Source of the DNA: an uncultured Rikenellaceae bacterium
GTDB taxonomy: Bacteria > Bacteroidota > Bacteroidia > Bacteroidales > Rikenellaceae
Direction: 5' to 3'
Assembly: GCA_904501625.1 (NCBI GenBank)
Contig: CAJGBR010000012.1
Location: 1 to 36,395, forward strand
DNA length: 36,395 bases
Part shown: one piece after another, positions 25,535 through 33,396 of the stretch
Layout of the letters: each line of letters starts with the position of its first letter
How positions within the stretch are numbered: position 1 is the stretch's first letter
Made by a program: the position numbers and the translations under genes
Notes under the pieces: generated by a model
The model's database searches: none
Seen by the model: only the letters and a program-made list of their open reading frames with translations
Told to the model about the DNA's origin: nothing

Positions 25535-26840
25535 TGTTAAGAGAGTCTGTTATATGGTCAGCCATTGGTTTAGACTTCAATAGCATTTCGTTTAGAATAT
25601 TGGGGGTGCTTTGATTGTTCAGTACATTCAGGACCGAATCGCGTACTGCTGTAAATCTCGGCATCGAACTCTTATTTACCGGTTCGGTCGGAGTAGAGGG
25701 TACTTTAAGTGGATCAATAGGTGTGCCATTACGCCAGATACGGAAATCGAGGTGAGGTCCTGTCGATAGCCCCGTACTGCCTACGTATCCGATAACCTGA
25801 CCTTGATTTACTCTTGCACCAACGACGATGCCTTTGGCATATCCGCGAAGGTGAAGGTAACCCGATACAAGTCCTTGAGAGTGTTTGATTTTTACGGTAT
25901 GTCCGCCACCTCCGCTGTAACCTCTTGAGGTAACAACTCCATCAGCTACTGCCATAACAGGAGTACCCGACGGGGCTGCATAGTCAACTCCGTGGTGAGG
26001 ACGGCGGATTCGGAGTACCGGATGTAGTCGTGAATGCGAGAATTTCGAACTGATTCGAGAATATTTCAATGGGGCTTTCAGCAGATTTTTTCTCAGACTA
26101 TTGCCATTTTCATCCCAATAGCTAATTCTCTCTTTTTGCTCGAAAGGTATTGCATAATAACGTTTGCCGCTATGTTCAAACCAGGCACCCCAGATTCGAC
26201 CATTGCCGATAGATGTCGAATCTATAAACTCTTCGTCATAAATAACTTTAAATGCGTCGCCCTTCTGCAGTGCGAAAAAATCGATACTCCAGGCAAATAT
26301 TTCAGAGAGTTCCATCGCTAAACTTGGACTCATACTGCGGGCAATCATCGCATTCCACAGTGAACTTTCGATTTTAGCCGAGTCGATACGTCTTTGTGTG
26401 CGTACCTGTTTCTCACCGGTACGGATAGTTATTGAGTCGCCGATGAAGCCGTATACGATATACTCTTTGATATTGATATTGTAGACGAAATAGGCAAGTC
26501 GATTGGTTGAATCTTTGCTGCAGAATGTTGTGAATGAATTTCCTCCTCGTATTTTTCTTACGTCGAATGTGTTGCGAGATTGTCGTGCAAGACGGTCAAT
26601 GACGGCTGGTGATACGCCATAACTATTGAGAATGGTCGACAATGAGGCTCCGTCTGCAACTTTCCCTACGTCAATTTTGTAATCGTCAATCGGGATTTCG
26701 AATAATTTTTGAGGTTCTGATTTAGTTATTTGTTCTTCAGTCAAATTCTCTTCAGGTATAGAGTTCTTGGTAATAAGGATAATTACGGCCACTATGGTAA
26801 GCAGTATGCCGATAACTATACCAATATTTTTTTTAGTCAT
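25521..26840 (-). CDS. M23-family peptidase-like membrane-anchored protein
   Basis: A 439-residue protein with an N-terminal membrane anchor (about residues 4-25). A middle region resembles the pre-catalytic domain of M23 peptidases, with LSTILNSYGVS and FFALQKGDAFKVIYDE. A C-terminal LytM/M23 domain follows (about 265-385). The zinc site reads H282xxxD286 (HHGVDYAAPSG) and GYLHL is present. The canonical GPHLHF is GPHLDF (H363-L-D365), with Asp at the third ligand position. The start ATG 26840 is chosen over ATG 26852 because the -7 box TACCTTTG lies at 26870-26863. It probably acts on peptidoglycan in the periplasm, if active. First gene of the operon. Confidence 0.9.
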   Translation of the reverse strand: MTKKNIGIVIGILLTIVAVIILITKNSIPEENLTEEQITKSEPQKLFEIPIDDYKIDVGKVADGASLSTILNSYGVSPAVIDRLARQSRNTFDVRKIRGGNSFTTFCSKDSTNRLAYFVYNINIKEYIVYGFIGDSITIRTGEKQVRTQRRIDSAKIESSLWNAMIARSMSPSLAMELSEIFAWSIDFFALQKGDAFKVIYDEEFIDSTSIGNGRIWGAWFEHSGKRYYAIPFEQKERISYWDENGNSLRKNLLKAPLKYSRISSKFSHSRLHPVLRIRRPHHGVDYAAPSGTPVMAVADGVVTSRGYSGGGGHTVKIKHSQGLVSGYLHLRGYAKGIVVGARVNQGQVIGYVGSTGLSTGPHLDFRIWRNGTPIDPLKVPSTPTEPVNKSSMPRFTAVRDSVLNVLNNQSTPNILNEMLLKSKPMADHITDSLNNGTK

Positions 26841-26862
26841 AACGTTTCGCAAAAATTTACTA

Positions 26863-26870
26863 CAAAGGTA
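26863..26870 (-). promoter_or_regulatory. -7 box (TACCTTTG) for the M23 operon
   Basis: Minus-strand TACCTTTG, 22 nt before ATG 26840, a TAnnTTTG match that supports that start. Confidence 0.6.
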
Positions 26871-26906
26871 GTGAAAATTTGAAAAATTGCAGAACGTTAT
26901 TAAGTG

Positions 26907-27761
26907 CTATTTTAACAATATGTCGACAATCCAAAGCGAGCAGAATGTCATACTTGCAATTTGGTTTAACCAGAATGCGCGATTCAGCAGTGACATATTG
27001 CGTGGAGTAACCATAAAGTGTTGGGCTATGAGCAGTAACGAAAATATCGTAGCTCCTATCCAGTAAAGCACTCCGGGTAAAGTCAGCATTCCGATTGTGG
27101 CTACTCCATAGATTGCTGTGGCGTGAGATAGGGCACTGATAACCAACGATTTTTTTACTCCAAATTTTGTGGGTATAGAATGCAGTCCTGTTTTAAGGTC
27201 AAATTCTAAATCTTGAAGTGCGTAAATGATCTCGAATCCCAAAGCCCAAAACATCGTAACTGCACCCAGAAGTAGTATCACGATGTTGAATTCTCCGACT
27301 ACGGCGAGGTATCCACCAATCGGACCGATAGAGAGTGCTGCTCCGAGTGCGGCATTAGATAGCCAGCTGGTGCGTTTGGTTAGGCTGTATCCGAGCAGCA
27401 GTATCAATGCCAGTGGTGACAGATAGAAACATAGATTGTTAATCCACCAGGCAGTTGCAATGAATAAAATAGAGTTCAGTAGAGTAAATACCACAGCCTC
27501 TTTCTCGGATACTTTTCCTTGAGGAATGTCGCGTATGGCAGTTCTTGGGTTGGCTTTATCGAATTCGCGATCAGCCCAACGATTAAAACTCATAGCTGCA
27601 TTGCGAGCAAACAGAATGCACAGACAGACTTTGATGAAACAACTTAGTTCAAATCCAATTTGTTGAGTACCAATAAAGTATCCAAGCACTGCGAATGGCG
27701 CAGTTATAACAAGATGTGAAATCTTGACAAGTGAAGAGTATTTTTTTAATGTTTTAATCAT
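26907..27761 (-). CDS. UbiA-family prenyltransferase (UbiA/MqnP type)
   Basis: An integral membrane aromatic prenyltransferase that joins a polyprenyl chain to a quinone precursor. The 284-residue protein has eight or nine hydrophobic helices and both Asp-rich motifs. The first is N60RWADREFD68 followed by NPRT; the second is in ALQDLEFDLKTGLHSIP. It belongs to the branch that includes 4-hydroxybenzoate polyprenyltransferases and the futalosine-pathway enzyme MqnP. Since Bacteroidota make menaquinone, a role there is likelier than in ubiquinone synthesis. It is transcribed alone from a promoter at 27809-27816, with a small hairpin (27777-27794) in its leader. Confidence 0.9.
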   Translation of the reverse strand: MIKTLKKYSSLVKISHLVITAPFAVLGYFIGTQQIGFELSCFIKVCLCILFARNAAMSFNRWADREFDKANPRTAIRDIPQGKVSEKEAVVFTLLNSILFIATAWWINNLCFYLSPLALILLLGYSLTKRTSWLSNAALGAALSIGPIGGYLAVVGEFNIVILLLGAVTMFWALGFEIIYALQDLEFDLKTGLHSIPTKFGVKKSLVISALSHATAIYGVATIGMLTLPGVLYWIGATIFSLLLIAQHFMVTPRNMSLLNRAFWLNQIASMTFCSLWIVDILLK

Positions 27762-27776
27762 AAAATTAACATTCTA

Positions 27777-27794
27777 CAATCTTGTAAAAGATTG
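27777..27794 (-). other. Leader hairpin upstream of the UbiA-like gene
   Basis: CAATCTT and AAGATTG form a 7-bp perfect stem with a 4-nt loop, 16 nt upstream of ATG 27761 in the transcribed leader. No U-run follows, so it is not a terminator; it may affect RNA stability or translation. Confidence 0.4.
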
Positions 27795-27808
27795 AAATTT
27801 CAGCTCTG

Positions 27809-27816
27809 CAAAGATA
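27809..27816 (-). promoter_or_regulatory. -7 box (TATCTTTG) for the UbiA-like gene
   Basis: Minus-strand TATCTTTG, a TAnnTTTG match 47 nt upstream of ATG 27761, with an ATTG (27840-27837) at 20-bp spacing as an imperfect -33 element. Confidence 0.65.
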
Positions 27817-27918
27817 GCCGTTTAGTTAAAAATTAACAATACTACAGATATTTGATATTAAAATATTCGAAAAAGATATTTTTTTTGTGCTAAAAAATTT
27901 GTTTTATAAAAAATTTTG

Positions 27919-27926
27919 TATATTTG
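27919..27926 (+). promoter_or_regulatory. -7 box (TATATTTG) for the DUF3276 gene
   Basis: TATATTTG matches TAnnTTTG, 32 nt before ATG 27959, in an AT-rich divergent region shared with the UbiA-like gene. Confidence 0.65.
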
Positions 27927-27958
27927 ATGTTGAAATCATAATATTTACTGGATGATAA

Positions 27959-28306
27959 ATGAATACTTTTGAAGATTTCCGCAAAAGCGGAGAAAATGAA
28001 AATTCCGAAGAGGTCTATTCAAAATCTATTAGAGCTGGACGTCGTACATATTTTTTTGATGTAAAATCTACGCGTGAAGGTGACTACTATCTCACAATAA
28101 CCGAAAGCCGAAGAAAACAGGCCAGAGATGGATCGATGACCTATGACAAACACAAAATTTATCTCTATAAAGAGGATTTTGAGAAATTCCATAATGGACT
28201 TGATGAGGTGATAGATTTCATTAAGGTTCACAAGCCGGAATTTTTTGAGACTAAAAAAGCAGAATCAGAGACTCTCTCTATTGACGAAGAGTTTGATAAA
28301 TTGTAG
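27959..28306 (+). CDS. DUF3276 PUR-alpha-like nucleic-acid-binding protein
   Basis: A 115-residue protein of the DUF3276 family, bacterial relatives of eukaryotic Pur-alpha that bind single-stranded DNA or RNA. The PUR-like repeat is visible: YSKSIRAGRRTYFFDVKSTR, GDYYLTITESRRK, then HKIYLYKEDFEKFHNGLDEV, i.e. four strands and a helix. An acidic tail follows. The family is nearly universal in Bacteroidota and small, as here. It is transcribed alone from TATATTTG at 27919-27926 and is followed by a hairpin terminator. Its regulatory targets cannot be read from the sequence. Confidence 0.92.
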   Translation: MNTFEDFRKSGENENSEEVYSKSIRAGRRTYFFDVKSTREGDYYLTITESRRKQARDGSMTYDKHKIYLYKEDFEKFHNGLDEVIDFIKVHKPEFFETKKAESETLSIDEEFDKL

Positions 28307-28605
28307 TTCTCGGATTACGTTTAGTTCTGAATAATACACAATGTTTATTGCGTTTCAGGCAGAGTGATTGTTTTTGTCAAAACAATCGGAAATTTAATAT
28401 TGCTCGATTATCTATGATTGGGCAATATTTTTTATGTGAACATTGTATGTATTTTCAAAATGTTGATAAATGTTTGATCGTCTGTGGTTGATTATAAGTT
28501 TATTATGATGTGGTAGAGTCTGGATTTAAACAATAATTAACAAAGAATTAACAATTTGTGAACATTAACTTCTCCCCAATAAAGTGAGAAGGCTAAAGGT
28601 TGTCC
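28307..28605. other. Intergenic region between DUF3276 and YihY genes
   Basis: About 300 bases without a convincing gene. It holds a 9-bp hairpin GATTGTTTT/AAAACAATC (28366-28374, 28379-28387), a terminator (28396-28433), two copies of AATTAACAA 11 bp apart (28535-28543, 28546-28554) with a third ATTAAC at 28564, and a 6-bp inverted repeat CTTCTC/GAGAAG (28569-28591) just upstream of the likely YihY promoter. Confidence 0.6.
28396..28433 (+). terminator. Terminator after the DUF3276 gene
   Basis: AATATTGCTC pairs with GGGCAATATT (28396-28405, 28420-28429; one G-U), followed by a T-run to 28433. Confidence 0.7.
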
Positions 28606-28636
28606 TTGAAAAAACACAAAAAAAATATTACTTTCG
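28606..28636 (+). promoter_or_regulatory. Likely promoter of the YihY-Era operon (imperfect)
   Basis: TTG (28606-28608), 20-bp spacer, TACTTTCG (28629-28636), one mismatch to TAnnTTTG. It lies 24 nt before ATG 28660. No better candidate is seen in the gap. Confidence 0.45.
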
Positions 28637-28659
28637 CGACTTAGTATAACTGCGTAAAA

Positions 28660-29988
28660 ATGATGAAGAATTTTAAAGAGTTATTCGGCCAAAATATTTG
28701 GGATACAACCGAAGACGATTACTCATCGAGACACCATTTTTGGCTAGCTCGTCAATTGAGGATGGTGCTCTATACGGCTCGTAGTTATCGTACCCATAAG
28801 ATTGCTGTGAGGTCTGCAGCACTGACCTTTTATACACTTATGGCCATCGTGCCGATGGTTGCTTTGGCCTTTGCAATTGCCAAAGGGTTCAGCCTCGAAG
28901 ATAAACTCAGCCTCTATTTGATTACCGAATTCGATCAGTATAAAGATATGTTGACGCAGATAATCGAATTTGGTCGTAATGTACTTGAACGAACCAAAGG
29001 CGGTTGGGTTGCGTCATTTGGTATTGCTCTGTTGTTGTGGGCTGTATTTCGAATGTTCTTTAATGTCGAAAATGCATTCAACGAAATCTGGGAGGTGAAA
29101 CGTAAACGTGGCGTAGCTCGTAAATTTACCGACTATATGGCACTGATTTTTATTGTTCCGATATTGTTGGTGTTGTCGATGAGTTTGTCGATTTATGTGA
29201 AACAGTATGCAACGGATTTCGGAACAAGATATGGGATATCCGAATTTGTCGAGTGGTTGTTCAAATTGGTGCCGTATGTTGTATCGTGGATAACATTCTC
29301 GTTTCTCTATTATATGATGCCGAGTGCCAATGTTAAGATTTCAGGGGCGGTAAAATCGGGTGTAATTACGGGAACAGCTCTGCAGATTTTACAATTGATC
29401 TATATTACTTCTCAGGGAAGAATGTCTGGATATAACGTGCTGTATGGTAGTTTTGCAGCTATTCCGTTGTTCTTGATTTGGGTGCAGGCGAGCTGGCAGG
29501 TTATGTTGGTTGGAGCCGAATTGACATTTGCCTTCCAAAATGCCGACAGATATGTCTATGAACGTCGAGCTTCGAAAATGAGTTACCAATATCGCAAGAA
29601 AGTTATTGTTACGGTGATGTATTCAATTACCCGAAGTTTCCTCGACAAAAAAGGAGCTGTTTCGGCAGACGATATTGCTACGGCTGAAAATTTGTCGGTG
29701 AGATCGGTTCGAGATGCATTGTTTGAACTCGACAAAGCAAAGCTTGTTATGGTGGCAGAGATGGCAGATAAGAAGAGTCGTTATTATGTTCCGGCACAAG
29801 ATGTTCATTCACTTCGAGTTGCAGATGTCGTTAATGCCGTAGAGAGATCGGGACTTGCCCATTCGGGTATGAATGAAGAGGGTGATATGCAAAAGATTGC
29901 AGAGATACTAGATGAATTTTCAGAATGTGTAGCCACTCTGAATAGCAATATTTTGATTAAGGATATTAAATCAAAAGAGAGTGTATGA
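28660..29988 (+). CDS. YihY/UPF0761-family membrane protein with C-terminal winged-helix-like region
   Basis: A 442-residue protein. A cytoplasmic head is followed by the YihY/'RNase BN' membrane domain (about 35-300): KIAVRSAALTFYTLMAIVPM, six helices, and GSFAAIPLFLIWVQASWQVMLVGAELTFAF at the end. The name RNase BN is historical; the family is a membrane protein of unclear function. The C-terminal part (about 320-400) reads ISADD-like 'VSADDIATAENLSVRSVRDALFELDKAKLV', like a winged helix, as often seen in Bacteroidota members. Either ATG of the tandem ATGATG (28660 or 28663) may be used. It overlaps the next gene by 4 nt (ATGA), heading the operon to era. Confidence 0.87.
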   Translation: MMKNFKELFGQNIWDTTEDDYSSRHHFWLARQLRMVLYTARSYRTHKIAVRSAALTFYTLMAIVPMVALAFAIAKGFSLEDKLSLYLITEFDQYKDMLTQIIEFGRNVLERTKGGWVASFGIALLLWAVFRMFFNVENAFNEIWEVKRKRGVARKFTDYMALIFIVPILLVLSMSLSIYVKQYATDFGTRYGISEFVEWLFKLVPYVVSWITFSFLYYMMPSANVKISGAVKSGVITGTALQILQLIYITSQGRMSGYNVLYGSFAAIPLFLIWVQASWQVMLVGAELTFAFQNADRYVYERRASKMSYQYRKKVIVTVMYSITRSFLDKKGAVSADDIATAENLSVRSVRDALFELDKAKLVMVAEMADKKSRYYVPAQDVHSLRVADVVNAVERSGLAHSGMNEEGDMQKIAEILDEFSECVATLNSNILIKDIKSKESV

Positions 29989-30749
29989 TCGAACGGGTAG
30001 TGTTGATAGGTGGTGGAGCCGTTGCCGAATCGTTGGGGCAAAGGTTGGCTGATATCGGAGTGTTGATTTCGGTCTGTTGTCGAGATGAGAATAGGGCCGC
30101 AGAGTTATCTGCACGTTGGGGTGTAGAATATTGCAATCCAACCGATGTGCCTCAGGCCGATCTGTATATTATTTCGGTTTCGGACAGGGCTATAGAACAG
30201 GTGAGCCGACAATTGTCCGTAGCACCCAATTCGGTTGTTGCACATACGGCGGGCAGTCGTGCTATAGAAGAAATAACAACTGAGGGTGCAATAAGAGGTG
30301 TGGTTTACCCGTTGCAGACATTTTCACGTGGTCGCAATGTTGATTTTCGTGAGGTGCCGTTGATGATTGAGGGCGAACAACGAGTGGACGAATTGATGGA
30401 ATTTGCCAGAAGATTATCCGATAATGTTGTTCAAAGTACATTCGAGATGCGTAGGGTGCTGCACTTGGCCGGAGTCTTTGCTTGTAACTTTGTAAATAGA
30501 ATGTATGTTGCAGCTCAAGATATTGCAAGAATTGGCGGCGTTGATGCCAAGATGTTGGGTCCGTTGATTCTAGAGACTGCCAGAAAAGCGGCTGAGGCTG
30601 AAAGTGCCGAGTTGGTACAGAGTGGTCCGGCTATAAGAAACGATCAGGAGACCATTGACCGACATCTGACGATGTTGTCAGAGATGGCTCCGTATTGGAC
30701 TGATGTATATGAACTTGTTACAAATAAAATAAGGAATGGGAAACTTTAA
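29985..30749 (+). CDS. Rossmann-fold dehydrogenase-like protein (DUF2520)
   Basis: A 254-residue protein with an N-terminal NADP-type Rossmann domain (VLIGGGAVAESLGQRLADIG at 6-25; HTAGSRAIEEI) and a C-terminal helical DUF2520 domain (about 125-250, LHLAGVFACNFVNRMY). It resembles the F420/NADP-dependent oxidoreductase and pyrroline-5-carboxylate reductase superfamily. The substrate is unknown. It starts on the ATGA overlap with YihY and overlaps the next gene by 14 nt. The pairing of DUF2520 with a KdsC-like phosphatase is familiar in Bacteroidota. Confidence 0.87.
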   Translation: MIERVVLIGGGAVAESLGQRLADIGVLISVCCRDENRAAELSARWGVEYCNPTDVPQADLYIISVSDRAIEQVSRQLSVAPNSVVAHTAGSRAIEEITTEGAIRGVVYPLQTFSRGRNVDFREVPLMIEGEQRVDELMEFARRLSDNVVQSTFEMRRVLHLAGVFACNFVNRMYVAAQDIARIGGVDAKMLGPLILETARKAAEAESAELVQSGPAIRNDQETIDRHLTMLSEMAPYWTDVYELVTNKIRNGKL

Positions 30750-31263
30750 AGAGGATATTGCAAAAGTTAGAGCCTTTGCGTTTGATGTCGATGGTGTGTT
30801 TACTGATGGCAGCCTGTCAGTGGGTCTTGATACGGATTTTATCAGAACATATTATGCACGTGACGGTTTTGCTGTAGTGACTGCAATCAAACGCGGATAT
30901 CCCGTAGCAATTATTACGGGTGGACGAGGGGAGAGCATTACACGCCGATTTGGACTGATGGGCGTTAAGGATATCTATCTCGGTAGTAATGAAAAACTCG
31001 GAGCAATAACCGATTTTATGCAAAAATATAATCTCAAACCCGAAGAGGTTATGTATGTCGGAGATGACATCCCTGATATTGCACCAATGCAGGTAGTAGG
31101 AATGGCCGTATGTCCGAGTGATGCAGCGGTTGAGGTTAAGGCCGTATCTCGTTATGTGTCTGGATTCCCCGGAGGTCGCGGTTGTGTGAGAGATGTTGTA
31201 GAACAAGTGTTGAGAGCACGAGACCATTGGTTTGACGGATTCACAGATGTGCCGTCGGTTTAG
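30736..31263 (+). CDS. KdsC-type HAD phosphatase (KDO-8-phosphate phosphatase-like)
   Basis: A HAD-superfamily phosphatase of 175 residues, the length of KdsC, which makes 3-deoxy-D-manno-octulosonate for lipopolysaccharide. Motif I is FDVDGVFTDG (Asp17 nucleophile, Asp19 acid/base), motif II lies in IITGGRGES, and motif III/IV is YVGDDIPDIAPM. KDO-8-P is the likeliest substrate, though other HAD phosphatases of this subgroup act on related sugar acids. It overlaps the DUF2520 gene by 14 nt; era follows after 21 bp. In relatives a Maf-like gene often sits here; none is present. Confidence 0.9.
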   Translation: MGNFKEDIAKVRAFAFDVDGVFTDGSLSVGLDTDFIRTYYARDGFAVVTAIKRGYPVAIITGGRGESITRRFGLMGVKDIYLGSNEKLGAITDFMQKYNLKPEEVMYVGDDIPDIAPMQVVGMAVCPSDAAVEVKAVSRYVSGFPGGRGCVRDVVEQVLRARDHWFDGFTDVPSV

Positions 31264-31284
31264 TCTAAGAAGATAAAATAAGAT

Positions 31285-32163
31285 ATGAAGTCAGGTTTTG
31301 TAAATATTATTGGTAACCCGAATGTCGGAAAGTCAACGCTGATGAATGCATTGGTGGGCGAGCGATTGTCTATAATCACATCGAAGGCTCAGACAACACG
31401 TCACAGAATTATGGGTATTGTCAATGGTGATGGGTTTCAGATAGTTTACTCAGATACGCCAGGGGTGTTGAAGCCGAACTATAAGTTGCACGAGTCAATG
31501 ATGAAATTTGTCAATGGAGCATTGCGTGATGCAGATGTGATATTGTATGTTACCGATACAGTTGAACAGCCCGATAAACACGTCGATTTCCTAGAAAAAA
31601 TAAAGCAAACGGATATCCCGGTATTGCTGATTATCAATAAGATTGATTTGACAGATCCTGAGCATCTCGAACAATTGGTTGAGTGGTGGCATAAAATGTT
31701 GCCACAGGCGAAGGTGGTTCCAGTGTCGGCAATTCAGAGTTTTAACATCGGAGGACTCTTTGATCGCATTGTTGAATTGTTGCCTGAGGGAGAACCATAT
31801 TATCCTGAGGATGCGTTGACAGATAGAACAATGAGATTCTTTGCATCGGAAATTATCCGCGAAAAGATATTTCTGAATTATGATAAAGAGGTGCCGTATT
31901 CGACTGAGGTGGTTATCGAGTCGTATAAAGAGACATCGACAATAGATCGCATTTCTGCATTGATTTATTGTTCGCGTCAGTCGCAGAAGGGCATAATTAT
32001 CGGTCATCGTGGCCAGATGCTGAAGAAGGTGGGTACAGAGGCTCGAATCGAACTCGAGAAGTTCTTGGGTAAAAAGGTCTACCTTGAGTTGCACGTCAAG
32101 GTTGGTGACGAGTGGCGTAATAATGAAAAAATGTTGGATAACTTTGGATATAATCCCGAGTAA
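31285..32163 (+). CDS. era: GTPase Era
   Basis: A GTPase that binds the 3' end of 16S rRNA and helps mature the 30S subunit. The 292-residue protein shows G1 GNPNVGKS (10-17), the G2 region TTRHRIMGIV, G3 SDTPGV and G4 NKID. The C-terminal KH domain contains GIIIGHRGQMLKKVG. Length and motifs are canonical. The stop TAA (32161-32163) lies in the same frame as, and only 12 nt before, the start of the kinase-like gene. In Bacteroidota der commonly follows era; here the signalling module does. Confidence 0.97.
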   Translation: MKSGFVNIIGNPNVGKSTLMNALVGERLSIITSKAQTTRHRIMGIVNGDGFQIVYSDTPGVLKPNYKLHESMMKFVNGALRDADVILYVTDTVEQPDKHVDFLEKIKQTDIPVLLIINKIDLTDPEHLEQLVEWWHKMLPQAKVVPVSAIQSFNIGGLFDRIVELLPEGEPYYPEDALTDRTMRFFASEIIREKIFLNYDKEVPYSTEVVIESYKETSTIDRISALIYCSRQSQKGIIIGHRGQMLKKVGTEARIELEKFLGKKVYLELHVKVGDEWRNNEKMLDNFGYNPE

Positions 32164-32175
32164 AAGAACTTAGAT

Positions 32176-33387
32176 TTGTATCCGGCAATATATAACTATA
32201 TTGAGTCGTTGTCCGATCCGACTAGAGAATTACGAACGTTGGGATCGGTGGTATTGCCTAGAAATGAGTCGGGAAAACCATATATGATTGCCGGTAATTT
32301 CTCGGTAGTATTCAAGGTTATAGCGAGAGGTCAAAGTGTCGCAATAAAATGTTTTACTCGCAGAGATGTTTGTTCTTTAGAGCGTTATGGTAGGATAGCT
32401 GATTGGTTGGTGCATAATGATGATGAACTCTCACCATTTGGGAAATTTCAGTTTCTTGAGAGGGAGATTTGCGTATTCGACGACAATGGTCGGGAGATGA
32501 CGTTGCCGATTGTGGTGATGGAGTGGCTTGAGGGTGAAACTTTAGGGAGTGCATTCAGACGAGCATTGAGAATGAAAAATATAGACAAACTTAATGCTCT
32601 TGCTTCGGAGTTTGATCGAGTGGTGATTTGGTTACAGAGTCGTGGTTGTGCTCACGGGGATTTGAAGTTTGATAATATAATGCTTCTTTATTCGGGGCGG
32701 ATGATGTTGGTGGATTATGACGGAATGTTTGTGCCGGGTATGGAGAATCTGCCGTCTGGCGAACTCGGAACTCGTGACTTTCAACATCCGCTGAGAGATA
32801 AACTCGTGTTTGGCCATAGAATGGACGATTATTCGGCAGTACTGATATCTACGATGTTGCACGCAGCTGCCGATATGCCTGACTTGTTTGAAGAGTATTT
32901 AGAGACAGAGCAACCATTACTGAAGGCAGAAGATGTGTTGTATAGAGATGATTCGTTGTTTGATAGTATTATAAATAGGTGGTTGAGCTTGGGACGTACA
33001 CATTTGGTGAGATTGGCTATGGAGTTGAAATCTCCTGTTCCCGAGATTGATAATCTGTTGGATATTTTTATGCATTTAGATAATGCGTTGCGTCATCCGA
33101 CTGGTACTATAAGGGTCTTCTCGCTGGATGGTAAATTCGGATTTGAGGACGACAAAGGTGTATTGATTGCACCGATATTTACTCTTGCAGATGAATTTTG
33201 CGGTAAATTTGCAATTGTGCGATTCTGTGGACGTGAGTTGATTATCAATAGATTGGGGCGTGTGGTTTGTGATGTGAGTGAATTTAAAAATGTCGAAATG
33301 TTGGAAGAGGGAGTTGTGAAGGGGTGGATTGATGCGATGCATTTTGAGACACTATATATTACTGATGAAGATTGTAGTTGTCAATAA
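32176..33387 (+). CDS. Ser/Thr-kinase-like protein with WG-like C-terminal tail
   Basis: A 403-residue protein with a eukaryotic-like kinase domain (about 20-300): a nucleotide-binding loop region AGNFSVVFKV, VAIK with Lys58, hinge VVMEWLEGETL, catalytic loop HGDLKFDN (Asp162, Lys164, Asn167), and VDYDG in place of DFG (Asp180), followed by GTRDFQHP. All residues needed for phosphotransfer appear present. The C-terminus (about 312-360) reads DGKFGFEDDKGVLIAPIF and IINRLGRVV, like WG repeats. The only start is TTG 32176, 12 nt after the era stop; no ATG occurs until residue 37, inside the domain. It lies 9 bp before the vWA gene. The kinase-vWA pair resembles predicted TerY-P-type signalling systems. 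Substrate unknown. Confidence 0.8.
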   Translation: MYPAIYNYIESLSDPTRELRTLGSVVLPRNESGKPYMIAGNFSVVFKVIARGQSVAIKCFTRRDVCSLERYGRIADWLVHNDDELSPFGKFQFLEREICVFDDNGREMTLPIVVMEWLEGETLGSAFRRALRMKNIDKLNALASEFDRVVIWLQSRGCAHGDLKFDNIMLLYSGRMMLVDYDGMFVPGMENLPSGELGTRDFQHPLRDKLVFGHRMDDYSAVLISTMLHAAADMPDLFEEYLETEQPLLKAEDVLYRDDSLFDSIINRWLSLGRTHLVRLAMELKSPVPEIDNLLDIFMHLDNALRHPTGTIRVFSLDGKFGFEDDKGVLIAPIFTLADEFCGKFAIVRFCGRELIINRLGRVVCDVSEFKNVEMLEEGVVKGWIDAMHFETLYITDEDCSCQ

Positions 33388-33396
33388 CGTAGTGGA

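Noticed and set aside
31591..32094. A 167-codon minus-strand open frame inside era
   Set aside because: Shadow of a certain gene; no recognisable domain.
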